Assembly (NCBI GenBank): GCA_964019695.1
Contig: OZ026521.1
Span: 36,082,939-36,146,938 of the forward strand
Length of the DNA: 64,000 nucleotides
DNA from: Loripinus fragilis
Lineage: Eukaryota > Mollusca > Bivalvia > Lucinida > Lucinidae
Reading direction: 5' to 3'
The position numbers were made by a program, and so were the translations under genes. Numbering within the stretch: position 1 is the stretch's first letter; every line of letters starts with the position of its first letter. Shown here one piece after another: positions 35,842-47,625 of this stretch. A model generated the notes under the pieces. It made no database searches. It saw only the letters and a program-made list of their open reading frames with translations, and had not been told where the DNA came from.

Positions 35842-36113
35842 AATCAGGAGGGTCCGATGATTAACCGAAATCAGCAGAAATCACCAAGAAATCGTCAGAT
35901 AAAAATAAGAAAAAACTACCATTTTATTGTTAGTTTAATGTCATAATATAATAAGAATTAGTATAAAAAGCTTATTTCTACTTTGATTTTAAAAAGAAAT
36001 GAAAAAAATGTTATGATTTCACTTTCAAATTCAGTGCACAGTGAATTCACCGAAATCACCAGATAAAAATAGGAAATCACAATTTTATTATTAATTTAAT
36101 GCCATGATTGGAT

Positions 36114-36240
36114 AGTAAGTAAGTAAGTAAGTAAGTAAATAAGTAAGTAAGTAAAGTCTTTATTTAAAGAGGGTGACAACATTTAGTAGTACAACTAATC
36201 TTCCATGAGGCCCTCAAAATAAATAATATTTACACACATA
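36114..36240 (-). mobile_element. LINE 3' end with ACTT tail, copy 1
   Basis: On the minus strand, GAGGGCCTCATGGAAGATTA then TGTCACCCTCTTTAAATAAAG leads into a TTAC/ACTT tetranucleotide tail. A polyadenylation-like AATAAA before a simple repeat is typical of a truncated non-LTR element. A second copy is at 41397. Confidence 0.65.
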
Positions 36241-36299
36241 AAAAAAACAAAAACAAAAAAACAACAATTCTACACAAACTATCAAATTAAATTGTTTAA

Positions 36300-36441
36300 C
36301 CCTGTACTGCTGAGCAAATATAGCTAAATTTTGGCAAGACCGTAAACTGAATGCAAAACTGTGGATCCCGATCAGCTGATCAGTTTCCACACTGTTAGTG
36401 TTTCCAAAAACAGGATATATCTAGGTTCAGCAGGACAAGGG
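36300..36441. mobile_element. piggyBac-like MITE, copy 1
   Basis: It is flanked by TTAA on both sides (36296 and 36442). Inverted ends are CCCTGTACTGCTGAGC and, as complement, CCCTTGTCCTGCTGAACC. The core GATCCCGATCAGCTGATCAG is palindromic. TTAA duplications with CCC-starting ends are diagnostic of piggyBac-type transposition. Confidence 0.75.
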
Positions 36442-36599
36442 TTAATTTGATATTTACACAAGTGCATTTATTATAATATAGTAACCCTATTTATCTCGAC
36501 AAGCATCCGTTTCTATTTTACTCTGCTTGCTGGAAATTTTTTGATATTTTTGTCATCTGCTGTCTTTTTTAAAATTAATTTACTATATAGTTCTCAGAG

Positions 36600-37860
36600 A
36601 GTCAAACAGTTTGGATTTAGATCTGGCCCAATATTTTGTTGGTCCTGATTTGGTTCCAAAACTGTTTGCAAAGGTTATCAGCAGACAACAATTGCAGGCA
36701 GAGTAACTTCAGCAGTGTTTATTTAACCAACTTGCAGGGTACCACTTATTTGTATGCCTTTGCAAGCAAAGTAGAAAACAATATACATCCTGATCAGCTG
36801 GCTTCAGGACCAGGAAAATGTTTAGGTATTTTGTCATCTGCTGTCTTTTCTAAATTAATTTACTATATAGATTACCATATAGATCACCATCAGAGTGTCA
36901 AACAGTTTGGATCCAGATCAGGTCGGACATTTTGTCGGTCCTGATCTGGCTTAAACTGTTTGCAAAGGTTATCAGCAGACAACAATTGCAGGCAAAGAGT
37001 AACTTTAGCAGTGTATATCTAACCAACTTGCAGGGTACGGTAAGGGCAATGTTTACCGCCGTCGCCCTGGGCCCTGTTATCTGTTAAACTAACGGTACCG
37101 GAGCAAACATTGAAGGCATTATACCACTTATTTGTATGCATTTACAAGCAGAGTAGAAAACAATATACATCCTGATAGCTGACTTCAGGACCAGGCAAAT
37201 GTTTAGGTATTTTGTCATCTTCTGTCTTTTCTAAATGAATTTACTATATAGTTCCTTAATGATCACCATCAGAGAGTCATACAGTTTGGACCCAGATCAG
37301 GTCTGACATTTTGTCGGTCCTGATCTGGCTCTAAAACTGTTTGCAAAGGTTATCAGCAGACAACAATTGCAGGCAAAGAGTAACTTCAGCAGTGTATATC
37401 AAACCAACTTGCAGGGTACAGTAAGTGCAATGTTTACTGTTGTCGCCCTGGACCCTGTTACCTGTTAAACTAACGGTACCGGGAGCCAACATTGAAGGCA
37501 TTATACCACTTAATTGTATGCATTTACAAGCAGAGTAGAAAACATTATACATCCTGATCAGCTGACTTCAGGACCAGGCAAATGTTTAGGTATTTTGTCA
37601 TCTGCTGTCTTTTCTAAATGAATTTACTATATAGTTCCTTCATGATCACCATCGGAGAGTCATACAGTTTGGACCCAGATCAGGTCTGACATTTTGTCAG
37701 TCCTGATCTGGTTCTTAAACTGTTTGCAAAGGTTATCAGCAGACAACAATTTCAGGCAAAGAGTAACTTCAGCAGTGTATATCTAACCAACTTGCAGGGT
37801 TCCACTTAATAGTATGCATTAACAAGCAGAGTAGAAAACAATATGCATCCTGATCAGCTG
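36600..37860. repeat. Tandem GATCAG-palindrome repeat
   Basis: Units begin at about 36607, 36902, 37280 and 37665 with CAGTTTGGA.CCAGATCAG and its facing complement TCCTGATCTGG. They continue through GTTATCAGCAGACAACAATT and TCTAACCAACTTGCAGGG. Spacings are 295, 378 and 385 bp. The first unit lacks a segment carrying TACCTGTTAAACTAACGGTA-type sequence. The same module recurs once per 3.5-kb unit at 41.9, 45.4 and 48.9 kb. Confidence 0.82.
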
Positions 37861-38303
37861 GATAACAACTTGAATAATAAGCTTATTTCTACTTTGATTA
37901 AAATATGAAAAAATGTACATTTCAATTTCCAATTCAAGGTATTCCGAAATCACCAGAAAAAAAGGAAATATCCATTTTAATGTTAATTTTATGCCTTTAT
38001 GATATAAATGATAGTAGAATAATTGATATGTTTACAAAAGGCTTATATTTTAATGTGCCAGCAAATAAATATTTCAATAAAAAATATAGCAACACATTAT
38101 AGCAATTTGAAAGTGATTTTTTTTATCAACATATTTTTAAAAACAGACTAGAAATAAGCATATTATACTAATTCTTATCATATTTTTGCATTAAGTAAAC
38201 TATAAAAAGGTGATTTCTTACTTTTATCTCGTGATTTCGGTGATTTTCTGGTGATTTCGGTGATATCTGTTGATTTCGGTTAATCATGGCACCGAATCAG
38301 GAG

Positions 38304-39119
38304 ATGGGATTCTCTCCAGTTATATAACAATATGTCATATTGGTTTGTGCAATAATTTTTTCAGGGTGAACAGCATCTCACAGATAAGATAGTTTGGTCT
38401 CAGAGAAAGTCCAGTTCTAAGGAGTCCATTGACCACAGTCACCAACTTACAGCAATATCTGATGTGATTCAAGGGAATTATACCTCTTTCATTTTAATGT
38501 TTGATAAGAGTACAGATTTGTTACTCACTGAGCCAAATTTTAACTACTCAGTATGGTCTCAGCAAGAGTTGAACATATAACATCTTTCTTGGCCATTAGG
38601 ACTCTATTCCAATATTGAATCCCTAACCCATGATTTCTGGATGTGATAAATAAGGAACAAGTTCTGACAAACTGATTGGCTTGTCGAATGATGGCCAGTG
38701 ATGGGCAGCTTCAATGTCAGCAGGAAATCAGGAGTGGTACAAGACACTTTAACCTGAGACTGATTGGTACTGGTTCAACACAGAAGACCCATCCCGACAT
38801 GACTGAAAAATTATTGACTGGTTGAAGAAACAAATCATCCATAATCAAACACTTTGGATCCAGATTAGGACCGACTTCAGTGTTAAATCCATTAAATTTT
38901 CAGTGGTCATTTTCATGTGATTTCAGATGGAAAAACACTGTCTAATATTTGCCCATTTGCATGATGTTGATGATGGCCAACTCTACCTTTAGCAAGGGGC
39001 CATTTGATACAAAAGGGGGCCACTTAAAGGGGGCAAGTGGCCGCCTCTAGATTTTGCAGAGGTAATCAGCAGACAACAATAATAGGCAAAAAGCTAACTC
39101 ATAAAGTGCCACATACAAT
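38304..39119. other. No confident gene
   Basis: A segment at 38365-38575 reads GEQHLTDKIVWSQRKSSS after a CAG acceptor-like site, but it has no recognisable family and is short. GATCAG-like words occur at 38870. Otherwise no feature is visible. Confidence 0.35.
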
Positions 39120-39292
39120 TTGCAGCAGACGACGATTGCAAATTTTGCTGCTTTTTCAAAGAATAAAAAAACAAATAAGGCACGACGTTTCATGAGAATA
39201 GTCTGCTGGCAGACGATTCTCATGAAATATCATACCTTATTTTTTTCAAAAATTAGGAAAGTTGTCGCCATATTTGTCATCTGCTGCAGTCG
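39120..39292. repeat. Foldback around TTTCATGAGAAT
   Basis: An inner hairpin at 39165-39245 pairs TTTCATGAGAATAGTCTGC with GCAGACGATTCTCATGAAA. Outer words CAGCAGACGACGATTGCAAA and GTCATCTGCTGCAGTCGTGA extend the symmetry. Confidence 0.8.
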
Positions 39293-39514
39293 TGATTGGT
39301 GCTTTAAGGGTTAAATAGAAAAGACTGAAGAAATAATCAAATGTCATCTGTTTTAATAAAATACATAATTTTAAGCTGTATAACTTTTAAATATTGAAAT
39401 AGATGAGTTTATATGTACATGGAGTTTGGTCTAACATAAGTCCAGATAAGTGAACTTTTATTGACAAAATTGTGAGAACATATGCAATATTTCAATCATT
39501 TGAACATTTGTTTT

Positions 39515-39560
39515 GGGTGCTCAAAAGAACCGTCTCATTGAGACGGCTCTTTTGAGCATC
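39515..39560. repeat. Hairpin CTCAAAAGAACCGTCT, copy 2
   Basis: GGGTGCTCAAAAGAACCGTC and GACGGCTCTTTTGAGCATC form a near-perfect stem around TCATTGA, as at 23461. Confidence 0.85.
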
Positions 39561-39807
39561 AAGAAAATTGTTTTTTGATATGATTTTTAAGCACATTCAA
39601 CTGGATACCTAAAGTGTATTAGCAATTTTCTATAATGGACTTAACTGATAAGAGACTGCCTGCAGCCAAATCAAGGACAGATGCCATACTGGGAATTTAG
39701 TCATATAGTACACAGGTATAGGTTAACCGCTCAATAGCCCTTCAAAAGCCTCTATATCACCAAATGAGAGTTTTTATCTAAACATCCAGAATATCTGTTC
39801 TGGTTGT

Positions 39808-40006
39808 TTTATTTTATGTGATTCTTTACATCCCATGAACAATCTTTCAGCTATGAAGGGATGGGTCTTCCTGGGTTGAACCAGGACTAAGCTAGGATTA
39901 ATGTGTCCTGCTCAAGGACACAACGCAGTGAAGCCGGTGATGCTCTAACTCGGGGGCCATCTGTCTCGAGTCAAGCACTCTACCACTGAGCCACTGCACT
40001 CCTGGA
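39808..40006 (-). mobile_element. tRNA-derived SINE, copy B
   Basis: It is homologous to 17823-18022 over its full length. The minus-strand head reads GTGCAGTGGCTCAGTGGTAG then AGTGCTTGACTCGAGACAG. The B box is more decayed than in copy A. Confidence 0.82.
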
Positions 40007-40331
40007 TTTGGTTTTGAAATAACAATTTGAAAAATATTTTCTTATAAGCACTTTCATCTGGAGGCCAAATAGTGGATTTGGAATTGGACATATTAAGTCA
40101 CCTGGCTATTAAGTGCTCAAACTGAGCTATACATTTAATATTGCCTTCAAATATGTCTGCAAGATGTGAATGGTGTGTCTGTCATTTGTGTGTCAAGACA
40201 AGAGGCCCTTCTGAACACTAAACTTAGCATGTGCATTTTCAATTGACAGCACACCATGAGGTCAGGTCATGAATGTTTGCATGCGGATAGTTTTACAAGC
40301 TTTTGTTGTCCTCTGCTGATCAGTGCCTTAA

Positions 40332-40519
40332 CCCTTGTTCTGCTGCATAAATATGAATATGGCACATTCACTTCTGTTTTCCAGTGGAATCTTATGCTGT
40401 CTGGAAAGCAGTCAGATCTAGATCTCATGTCCACAGATGTGTTCACTAGATTTAGCCTGCTGATTCTGGATTTACTCTCTTTTCTAAAGATGACATATCC
40501 GGTTTCAGCAGGACAAGGG
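40332..40519. mobile_element. piggyBac-like MITE, copy 3
   Basis: TTAACCCTTGTTCTGCTGC at 40328 and GGTTTCAGCAGGACAAGGGT at 40501-40520 are inverted. The right target copy has mutated to TTTA. It contains GTCAGATCTAGATCTCATG. Confidence 0.6.
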
Positions 40520-40524
40520 TTTAT

Positions 40525-41396
40525 CCATCATTTTATGGGACATTGGCAAACAGTACATAACCAGATCAGATATGACATAATGTGACCTCTGATCAGGTTC
40601 TGCACTGTTTCCTAACATTACATACTTTTAATATTTGAGTGTAATTATAATCCCAACTGGAGATGGATGCATTCAATTGGAAATTCAATTTGTGACTGGG
40701 GAGGAATTATTGAAAATTTACAAGCCATTCTTTGTGGAAGTATGTATTACATGGGTTAGTGCTATTATGTCCCCCAAAATGTTTGTTCCTGAAATGTCTA
40801 CTGTGCCAAAATATCTATTCCCATGATGTCTACTATGGCAACTTGCAAGACCGGGCGGATGTCCATGCCCGTTTCAGCAATCTCCGATCCCCAGTATGCA
40901 TCGTATTAACCTTTTTACCTGCTAGGGACAATTTGAAAACAGTTTGGATTTGGATAAAGACTGTCAAAACGGTAGGCCTGATCAGAATCCAAACTGTGTG
41001 CCACTCTGATGGTATTCCTGAAAATTCATTAGAGAAAATTATGACAATGGTCATCATGTTAACCCTCTATCTGCTAGTAACAGTTTGTAAACTGGTTGTA
41101 ACCAGATCAGGAACATCAAAATGACTTTGCTGGGTCTGATCTGGATCCAAAATGGTTTGACAGTCTGGTATTCCTGAAAAAGTCATTAGAGCTACTTCAA
41201 TCAAGGGTTATGATTGAAGCACTATCATTTAATTTGGACACTTTAATCCTTGCATTAGTACTGGTGCAATCCAGGTAGACCCATCATGCCATAACTGAAA
41301 AATTATTGACTGGGGCGTAAAGAATCAAATCAAATCAAAAAAAAAAATTGGAGAAATCAATTGTAATGATGGAATAGGTCTTTCAGGAGTATATTG
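40525..41396. repeat. Dispersed GATCAG palindrome units
   Basis: Facing AACCAGATCAG / CTGATCAGGTT words occur at 40558-40603. Two adjacent units lie at about 40935-41000 and 41095-41160, each followed by GGTATTCCTGAAAA and CATTAGAG. No gene is visible between them. Confidence 0.6.
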
Positions 41397-41510
41397 GTAA
41401 GTAAGCAAGTACTAAGTAAGTAAAGTCTTGATTTAAAGAGGGTGACAACATTTAGTGGTACAACTTATCTTCCATGAGGCCCTCAAAATAAAGAATATGT
41501 ACACACACAA
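41397..41510 (-). mobile_element. LINE 3' end with ACTT tail, copy 2
   Basis: Same TTTAAAGAGGGTGACAACAT and CTTCCATGAGGCCCTCAAAA words as at 36114. It is followed by a second copy of the same MITE, so the LINE tail and MITE were duplicated together. Confidence 0.65.
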
Positions 41511-41556
41511 AAAAAAACAACAATTCTACACAAACTATCAAATTTAAATTGTTTAA

Positions 41557-41682
41557 CCCTGTACTGCTGAGCAAATATAGCTAAATTTTGGCAAGACCGT
41601 AAACTGAATGCAAAACTGTGGATCCTGATCAGCTGATCAGTTGTTTCCAAAAACAGGATATCTAGGTTCAGCAGGACAAAGG
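41557..41682. mobile_element. piggyBac-like MITE, copy 2
   Basis: It is flanked by TTAA at 41553 and 41683. It is shorter than copy 1 because part of the core hairpin is deleted. Confidence 0.72.
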
Positions 41683-43046
41683 TTAATTTGATATTTATGC
41701 AAGTGCATTTATTATAACATACTGTAACCCTATTTATCTCGACAAGCATCCATTTCTATTTTACTCTGTTTATTGGAAATTATTTAGGTATTTTGTCATC
41801 TGCTGTCTTTTCTAAATTAATTTACTATATAGTTCCTTCATCATCACTATCAGAGAGTCAAACAGTTTGGATTCAGATCAGGTCTGGCATTTTGTCGGTC
41901 CTGATCTGGTTCTAAAACTGTTTGCAAAGGTTATCAGCAGACAACAATAGCAGGCAAAGAGAAACTTCAGCAGTGTATATCTAACCAACTTGCAGGGTTC
42001 CACTTAGCAGTATGCATTTACAAGCAGAGTAGAAAACAATATGTATCCTGATCAGCTGGTTTCAGGCCAGCTGATTCAGATCTATACTGTTTTCAAAACA
42101 AGTTAAACCCAGGTACAGCATGGTATGGGCCATTTTACATTATTTACAGGTCATCATATTTCTGTAATTTTATGGGCATAAAATTCGACAAAAACACATC
42201 AGAAGAAATTTTGGATACTGCCTAATTATGACTATTCCCTATGAGTGTAGATCCAGATCAGCTAGCTTCTGAGAGGCCAGCTGATCAGGATCCACACTGT
42301 AAAGTACAAGAATTGTCATAGGTAAAATAATAAATCGATAGAAGAGAAATGAACAAAATATTCACTAAAAATATATACAAACTACAAACATGTACTTAAA
42401 ATGAATAGTTTAGCATTTTAAAAGGATTTTTGCTTGGAAGTAGATATTGTGGGAGTATCATTTTGGGAGCAGACATAGACGGCACCTTCAGGTGTGTAAA
42501 AACAAAAACCTTACACCCTAGTGCACATTATGTTTACTAAGTTTAGACATAGAGTGCATTAATAGTGAACATCATGCAATTCACATAATAACTTAAGTTA
42601 TGATTCATTTCTCGAATATTAAGCGAATAAAGAAATGTGCTTCATGCAAGATTGTCATTTTGTATCCTGCTTGATAACTTATATCACTTTAACTATCCTT
42701 GTTAGCAAAGACTTTTGTCATCTGCTGATAACCTTTGCAAACAGTAAGGACCCAGATCTGGAACGAGAAGAATGTCGATCCTGATCTTGATCCAAAAGGA
42801 TTGACACTCTAATAGTGTGTTCCTGAAAGAATTTATTGAAAAAAGTAATTTTTACAAAAAAAAAGTCAGCAGACGACAAAAAAGTTTAAAGAAAAAGATC
42901 TTTCTAATTCTATTGTATTGTTATAATACATACCGCGGAAATATTAAGCGAATAAAGAAATGTGCTTCATGCTAGATTGTCATTTTGTATCCTGCTTGAT
43001 AACTGATGTTATTTTGAATTACATCATTTTAACTATCCTTGTTAAC

Positions 43047-44104
43047 TAGGTTGCAAGGCAGTAGACATTAGAATAAAAACCCGTATTATTAGCTTTTGGA
43101 TGAATATTGTGAATGGTAAACAAACAAAACTATCAAAATGGTTATACTTACTTCTACTAGGAGAATATGATGGTGGCATCCATCAACATAAATGGATCCA
43201 TTTTATTAAACATATTCTATTATCTGTTGGGCGTCCCGCTCTTTAAAACAAGGAAGTCATTGAAAACCCAAAATCAATCAAAAATCAAATCTCTAAAACT
43301 CTATCAGACCTTTATGTTCAGGAGTGGCATAACAAAGTAACTTCATCCTCTAAAGGAAAGAATTATACTCTTTTCAAGCAAGATTTAAATTTTGAAAATT
43401 ACCTAATCAAATTAAATAGGAAACACTGTTCTTCATTGTTAAAGTTTAGGTTAGGTAATCATCGGCTTCCAGTTGAAACTGGTCGCTGGGAAAACACACC
43501 TTTAGAAGACAGAAAATGCACATTATGTAGCAAACATGATATCGGGTACGAATTTCACTATCTTTTTGTTTGTGATCACTTTATATCTGACAGAAAGAAA
43601 TATTTAAGTTTATATTTATACAAAAGTCCTAACATTATAAAATTCGAAGAACTATTTTCTTCAGCAAATACCAGGAAGCTTGTAAAGTTATCAAGTTTTG
43701 TAGAAATTATAATGAATAAATTTTCATGTGCAGCCTAACCCTAAAAGAGTCAATCATTACGATAATATACTTCTTACTATGTCTTGGCTTAATATTTCAT
43801 GGGAATTGCCTGATTATAGACAACTCACATGATATGTCATATCATGCGAATTGTCTATAATTAATAATGTGAAGCCTTATTTTGTTTCTTAATGAAGCAA
43901 CAACAGTCGATTATGTTGCCTACTGTTAGTTATAGAAGGCTCTTTCAGGGTTGATTTTGCTCGCATTTTAGTTTTCACCTTTTTCATGCTCTTTGTACAC
44001 TGTATTTTATGTATATCATGTATATGCTTTGTTTTTGTATCTTATGCTCTTACGCTATCTATGAGTGGCCTGAGTTTTATGTCAATAAAGATATGTTCTG
44101 TTCT
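43047..44104 (+). pseudogene. 5'-truncated LINE fragment, unit 1
   Basis: It encodes the C-terminal end of a non-LTR retrotransposon polyprotein, downstream of the reverse transcriptase core. The segment reads KAVDIRIKTRIISFWMNIVN, then KLSKWLYLLLLGEYDGG, then RLPVETGRWENTPLED. It ends in a zinc-finger-like C-x2-C-x9-H-x4-C motif (CTLCSKHDIGYEFHYLFVC), and the frame closes at 43738. This copy has a TAA stop at about 43245 but an intact frame after it. The 3' UTR ends with AATAAAGATATG and a TTCTG tail. GTTAAC flanks it at 43041 and 44105. Confidence 0.85.
43812..43862 (+). repeat. Stem-loop in LINE 3' UTR
   Basis: ATTATAGACAACTCACATGA pairs with TCATGCGAATTGTCTATAAT around TATGTCATA. It is conserved in unit 2 at 47334-47384. 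It could be a 3'-end recognition structure for the LINE reverse transcriptase, but that is inference. Confidence 0.6.
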
Positions 44105-46566
44105 GTTAACAAAGACTTTTGTCATCTGCTGATAACCTCTGCAAACAGTAAGGACCCAGATCAGGGCCAAGAAGAATGTTGATCCTTATCTTGATCCAAA
44201 CCGACTGACACTCTAATAGTGTATTCCTGAAAGAATTTATTGAAAAAAGTTATTTAAAAAAAAAAGTCAGCAGACGACAAAAAATTTATAGAAAAAAGAT
44301 CTTTCTGGTTCTATTGTATTGTATTTGAATTTAAGGTACAACTTGCATTTTATATTGTAGAACAGTGACCTATGTCACTGTACAGCAATGTGTAGAAAGA
44401 CCCTTGTTACTGTGTATAACATTTTATCAGACAGACAATGTCGTCTGCTGATAACCTTGCAAACAGTTAGGACCAAGATCAGAACCAATTGAAAGTCATT
44501 CCTGGTCTGCATCCAAAATGTTTGACATTCTAATTGAGTTCCTGAAAGAATTTTTGCAAAAGACATAAAAAGTATTCAACTAGTTAAAAAAGATCTTTTT
44601 GGTTTTAATGGTCAGCAGACCTCAAAACATGAATGTGGGCATGACTGGATTTGTTCATCTAAATTGAAGTGTATTTGTTACCCTGGCAACAAATAGCAGG
44701 CTTCTGACCACATGGTGAGGCTATTACCTGGTGACTTATCCCAATAAACACCGAAATTTCAGTTTTACACTGTCAATCACATACCAGCTTTAGCAAACAG
44801 TGTAGATACAGATGAGAAGCAGCTAATAAGGAAAGAGTTAAATAAGATAGTCTTCTGGAATAACCTTTTAGTGAATAAATTATTTTGTTCGAAGAACAAA
44901 AAAAATAGTCCCTGATCAGACTGCATTGAATTTTTGATATAAATCTTTACATGCGACATACTTAGTGATTCTGTTGTCGTCTGCTGACTCCTTTCAAAAT
45001 AAATATTTTCAAGAAATTTCAGGAAAAAAATCAAGGTGTCAAATTGTATGGATCCAGATCAGGACCAAACATACTGTTGGTCCTGATCTGACTCCAAACT
45101 GTTCATGAATGTTATCAGCAGATGACAAAAGTTTGCTGATCAGTTGTTTCCAAAAACGGGATATATCTAGGTTCAGCAGGACAAAGGTTAATATTATGCA
45201 AGTGCATTTATTATAACATAGTAACCCTATTTGTCTTGACAAGCATCCATTTCTATTTTACTCTGCTTGTTGGAAATTATTTAGGTATTTTGTCATCTGC
45301 TGTCTTTTCTAAATTAATTTACTATATAGTTCCTTCATTATCACTATCAGAGAGTCAAACAGTTTGGATTCAGATCAGGTCTGACATTTTATCGGTGCTG
45401 ATCTGGTTCTAAAACTGTTTGCAAAGGTTATCAGCAGACAACAATTGTAGGCAAAGAGACACTTCAGCAGTGTATATCTAACCAACTTGCAGGGTTCCAC
45501 TTAGTAGTATGCATTTATAACCAAAGTAGAAAACAATATGTATCCTGATCAGCTGGTTTCAGGCCAGCTGATTCAGACCTATACTGTTTTCAAAACAAGT
45601 TATACCCAGGTACAGCATGGTATGGGCCATTTTACATTATTTACAGGTCATCATATTTCTTTAATTTTTATTTTTGTTAATTTTCTCCGAATTTTATGCA
45701 CATAAAATTCAACAAAAACACAGAAGAAATTTAGGATACTGCCTGATTATGACTATTTCCTATGAGTGTAGATCCAGATCAGCTAGCTTCTGAGAGGCCA
45801 GCTGATCAGGATCCACACTGTAAAGTACAAGAATTGTCATAGGTAAAATAATAAATCGATAGAAGAGAAATGAACAAAATATTCACTAAAAATATATACA
45901 AACTACAAACATGTACTTAAAATGAATAGTTTAGCATTTTAAAAGGATTTTTGCTTGGAAGTAGATATTGTGGGAGTATCATTTTGGGAGCAGACATAGA
46001 CGGCACCTTCAGGTGTGTAAAAACAAAAACCTTACACCCTAGTGCACATTATGTTTACTAAGTTTAGACATAGAGTGCATTAATAGTGAACATCATGCAA
46101 TTCACATAATAACTTAAGTTATGATTCATTTCTCGAATATTAAGCGAATAAAGAAATGTGCTTCATGCAAGATTGTCATTTTGTATCCTGCTTGATAACT
46201 TATATCACTTTAACTATCCTTGTTAGCAAAGACTTTTGTCATCTGCTGATAACCTTTGCAAACAGTAAGGACCCAGATCTGGAACGAGAAGAATGTCGAT
46301 CCTGATCTTGATCCAAAAGGATTGACACTCTAATAGTGTGTTCCTGAAAGAATTTATTGAAAAAAGTAATTTTTACAAAAAAAAGTCAGCAGACGACAAA
46401 AAAGTTTAAAGAAAAAGATCTTTCTAATTCTATTGTATTGTTATAATTCATAACTCGAAAATATTAAGCGAATAAAGAAATGTGCTTCATGCTAGATTGT
46501 CATTTTGTATCCTGCTTGATAACTTATATTATTTTGAATTATATCATTTTAACTATCCTTGTTAAC

Positions 46567-47625
46567 TAGGTTGGAAGGCAGTAGACATTAGAATAAAAAC
46601 CCATATTATTAGCTTTTGGATGAATATTGTGAATGGTAAACAAACAAAACTATCAAAATGGTTATACCTTCTTCTACTAGGAGAATATGATGGTGGCATC
46701 CATCAACATAAATGGATCCATTTTATTAAACATATTCTAATATCTGTAGGGCGTCCTGATCTTTTAAACAAGGAAGTCATTGAAAACCAAAAATCAATCA
46801 AAAAATCAAATCTCTAAAACTCTATCAGACCTTTATGTTCAGGAGTGGCATAACAAAGTAACTTCATCCTCTAAAGGAAAGAATTATACTCTTTTCAAGC
46901 AAGATTTAAATTTTGAAAATTACCTAATCAAATTAAATAGGAAACACTGTTCTTCATTGTTAAAGTTTAGGTAAAGTAATCATTGGCTTCCGGTTGAAAC
47001 TGGTCGCTGGGAAAACACACCTTTAGAAGACAGAAAATGCACATTATGTAGCAAACATGATATCGGTGACGAATTTCACTATCTTTTTGTTGTTGATCAC
47101 TTTATATCTGACAGAAAGAAATATTTAAGATCATATTTTTACAAAAGTCCTAACATTATAAAATTCAAAGAACTATTTTCTTCAGCAAATACCAGGAAGC
47201 TTGTAAAGTTATCAAGATTTGTAGAAATTATAATGAATAAATGTTCATGTGCAGCCTAACCCTAAAAGAGTCAATCATTACGATAATATACTTCTTACTA
47301 TGTCTTGGCTTAATATTTCATGGGAATAACCTGATTATAGACAACTCACATGATATGTCAAATCATGCGAATTGTCTATAATCAATAATGTGAAGCCTTA
47401 TTTTGTTTCCTAATGAAGAAACAACAGTCGATTATGTTGCCTACTGTAAGTTATAGAAGGCTCTTTCAGGGTTGATTTTGCTCGCATTTTAACTTTCACC
47501 TTTTTCATGCTCTTTGTACTCATGTATTTTATGTATATCATGTATATGCTTTGTTTTTGTATCTTATGCATTTACGCTATCTATGAGTGGTCTGAGTTTT
47601 ATGACAATAAAATATGTTCTGTTCT
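46567..47625 (+). pseudogene. 5'-truncated LINE fragment, unit 2
   Basis: Second copy of the same insertion. Unlike unit 1, the leucine codon near 46763 is intact. A one-base A insertion near 46800 shifts the frame after IENQKSIKKS, and a TAA interrupts the frame at about 46972 (TTTAGGTAAAG). The C-terminal motif CTLCSKHDIGDEFHYLFVV has lost its last cysteine. The tail and GTTAAC flanks (46561, 47626) are kept. Confidence 0.85.

Larger units (their letters stand above)
35851..38294. mobile_element. Mutator-like TIR element of ~2.44 kb with 9-bp TSD
   Basis: The left end contains GATTAACCGAAATCAGCAGA. The right contains GTTGATTTCGGTTAATCATG. Complementarity continues for about 110-150 bp, including the AATAAGCTTATTTCTA words. 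AATCAGGAG flanks both sides (35842-35850 and 38295-38303). Long TIRs with a 9-bp duplication fit Mutator-like elements. No transposase is seen; the interior is filled by a LINE tail, a MITE and tandem GATCAG repeats. Confidence 0.78.
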
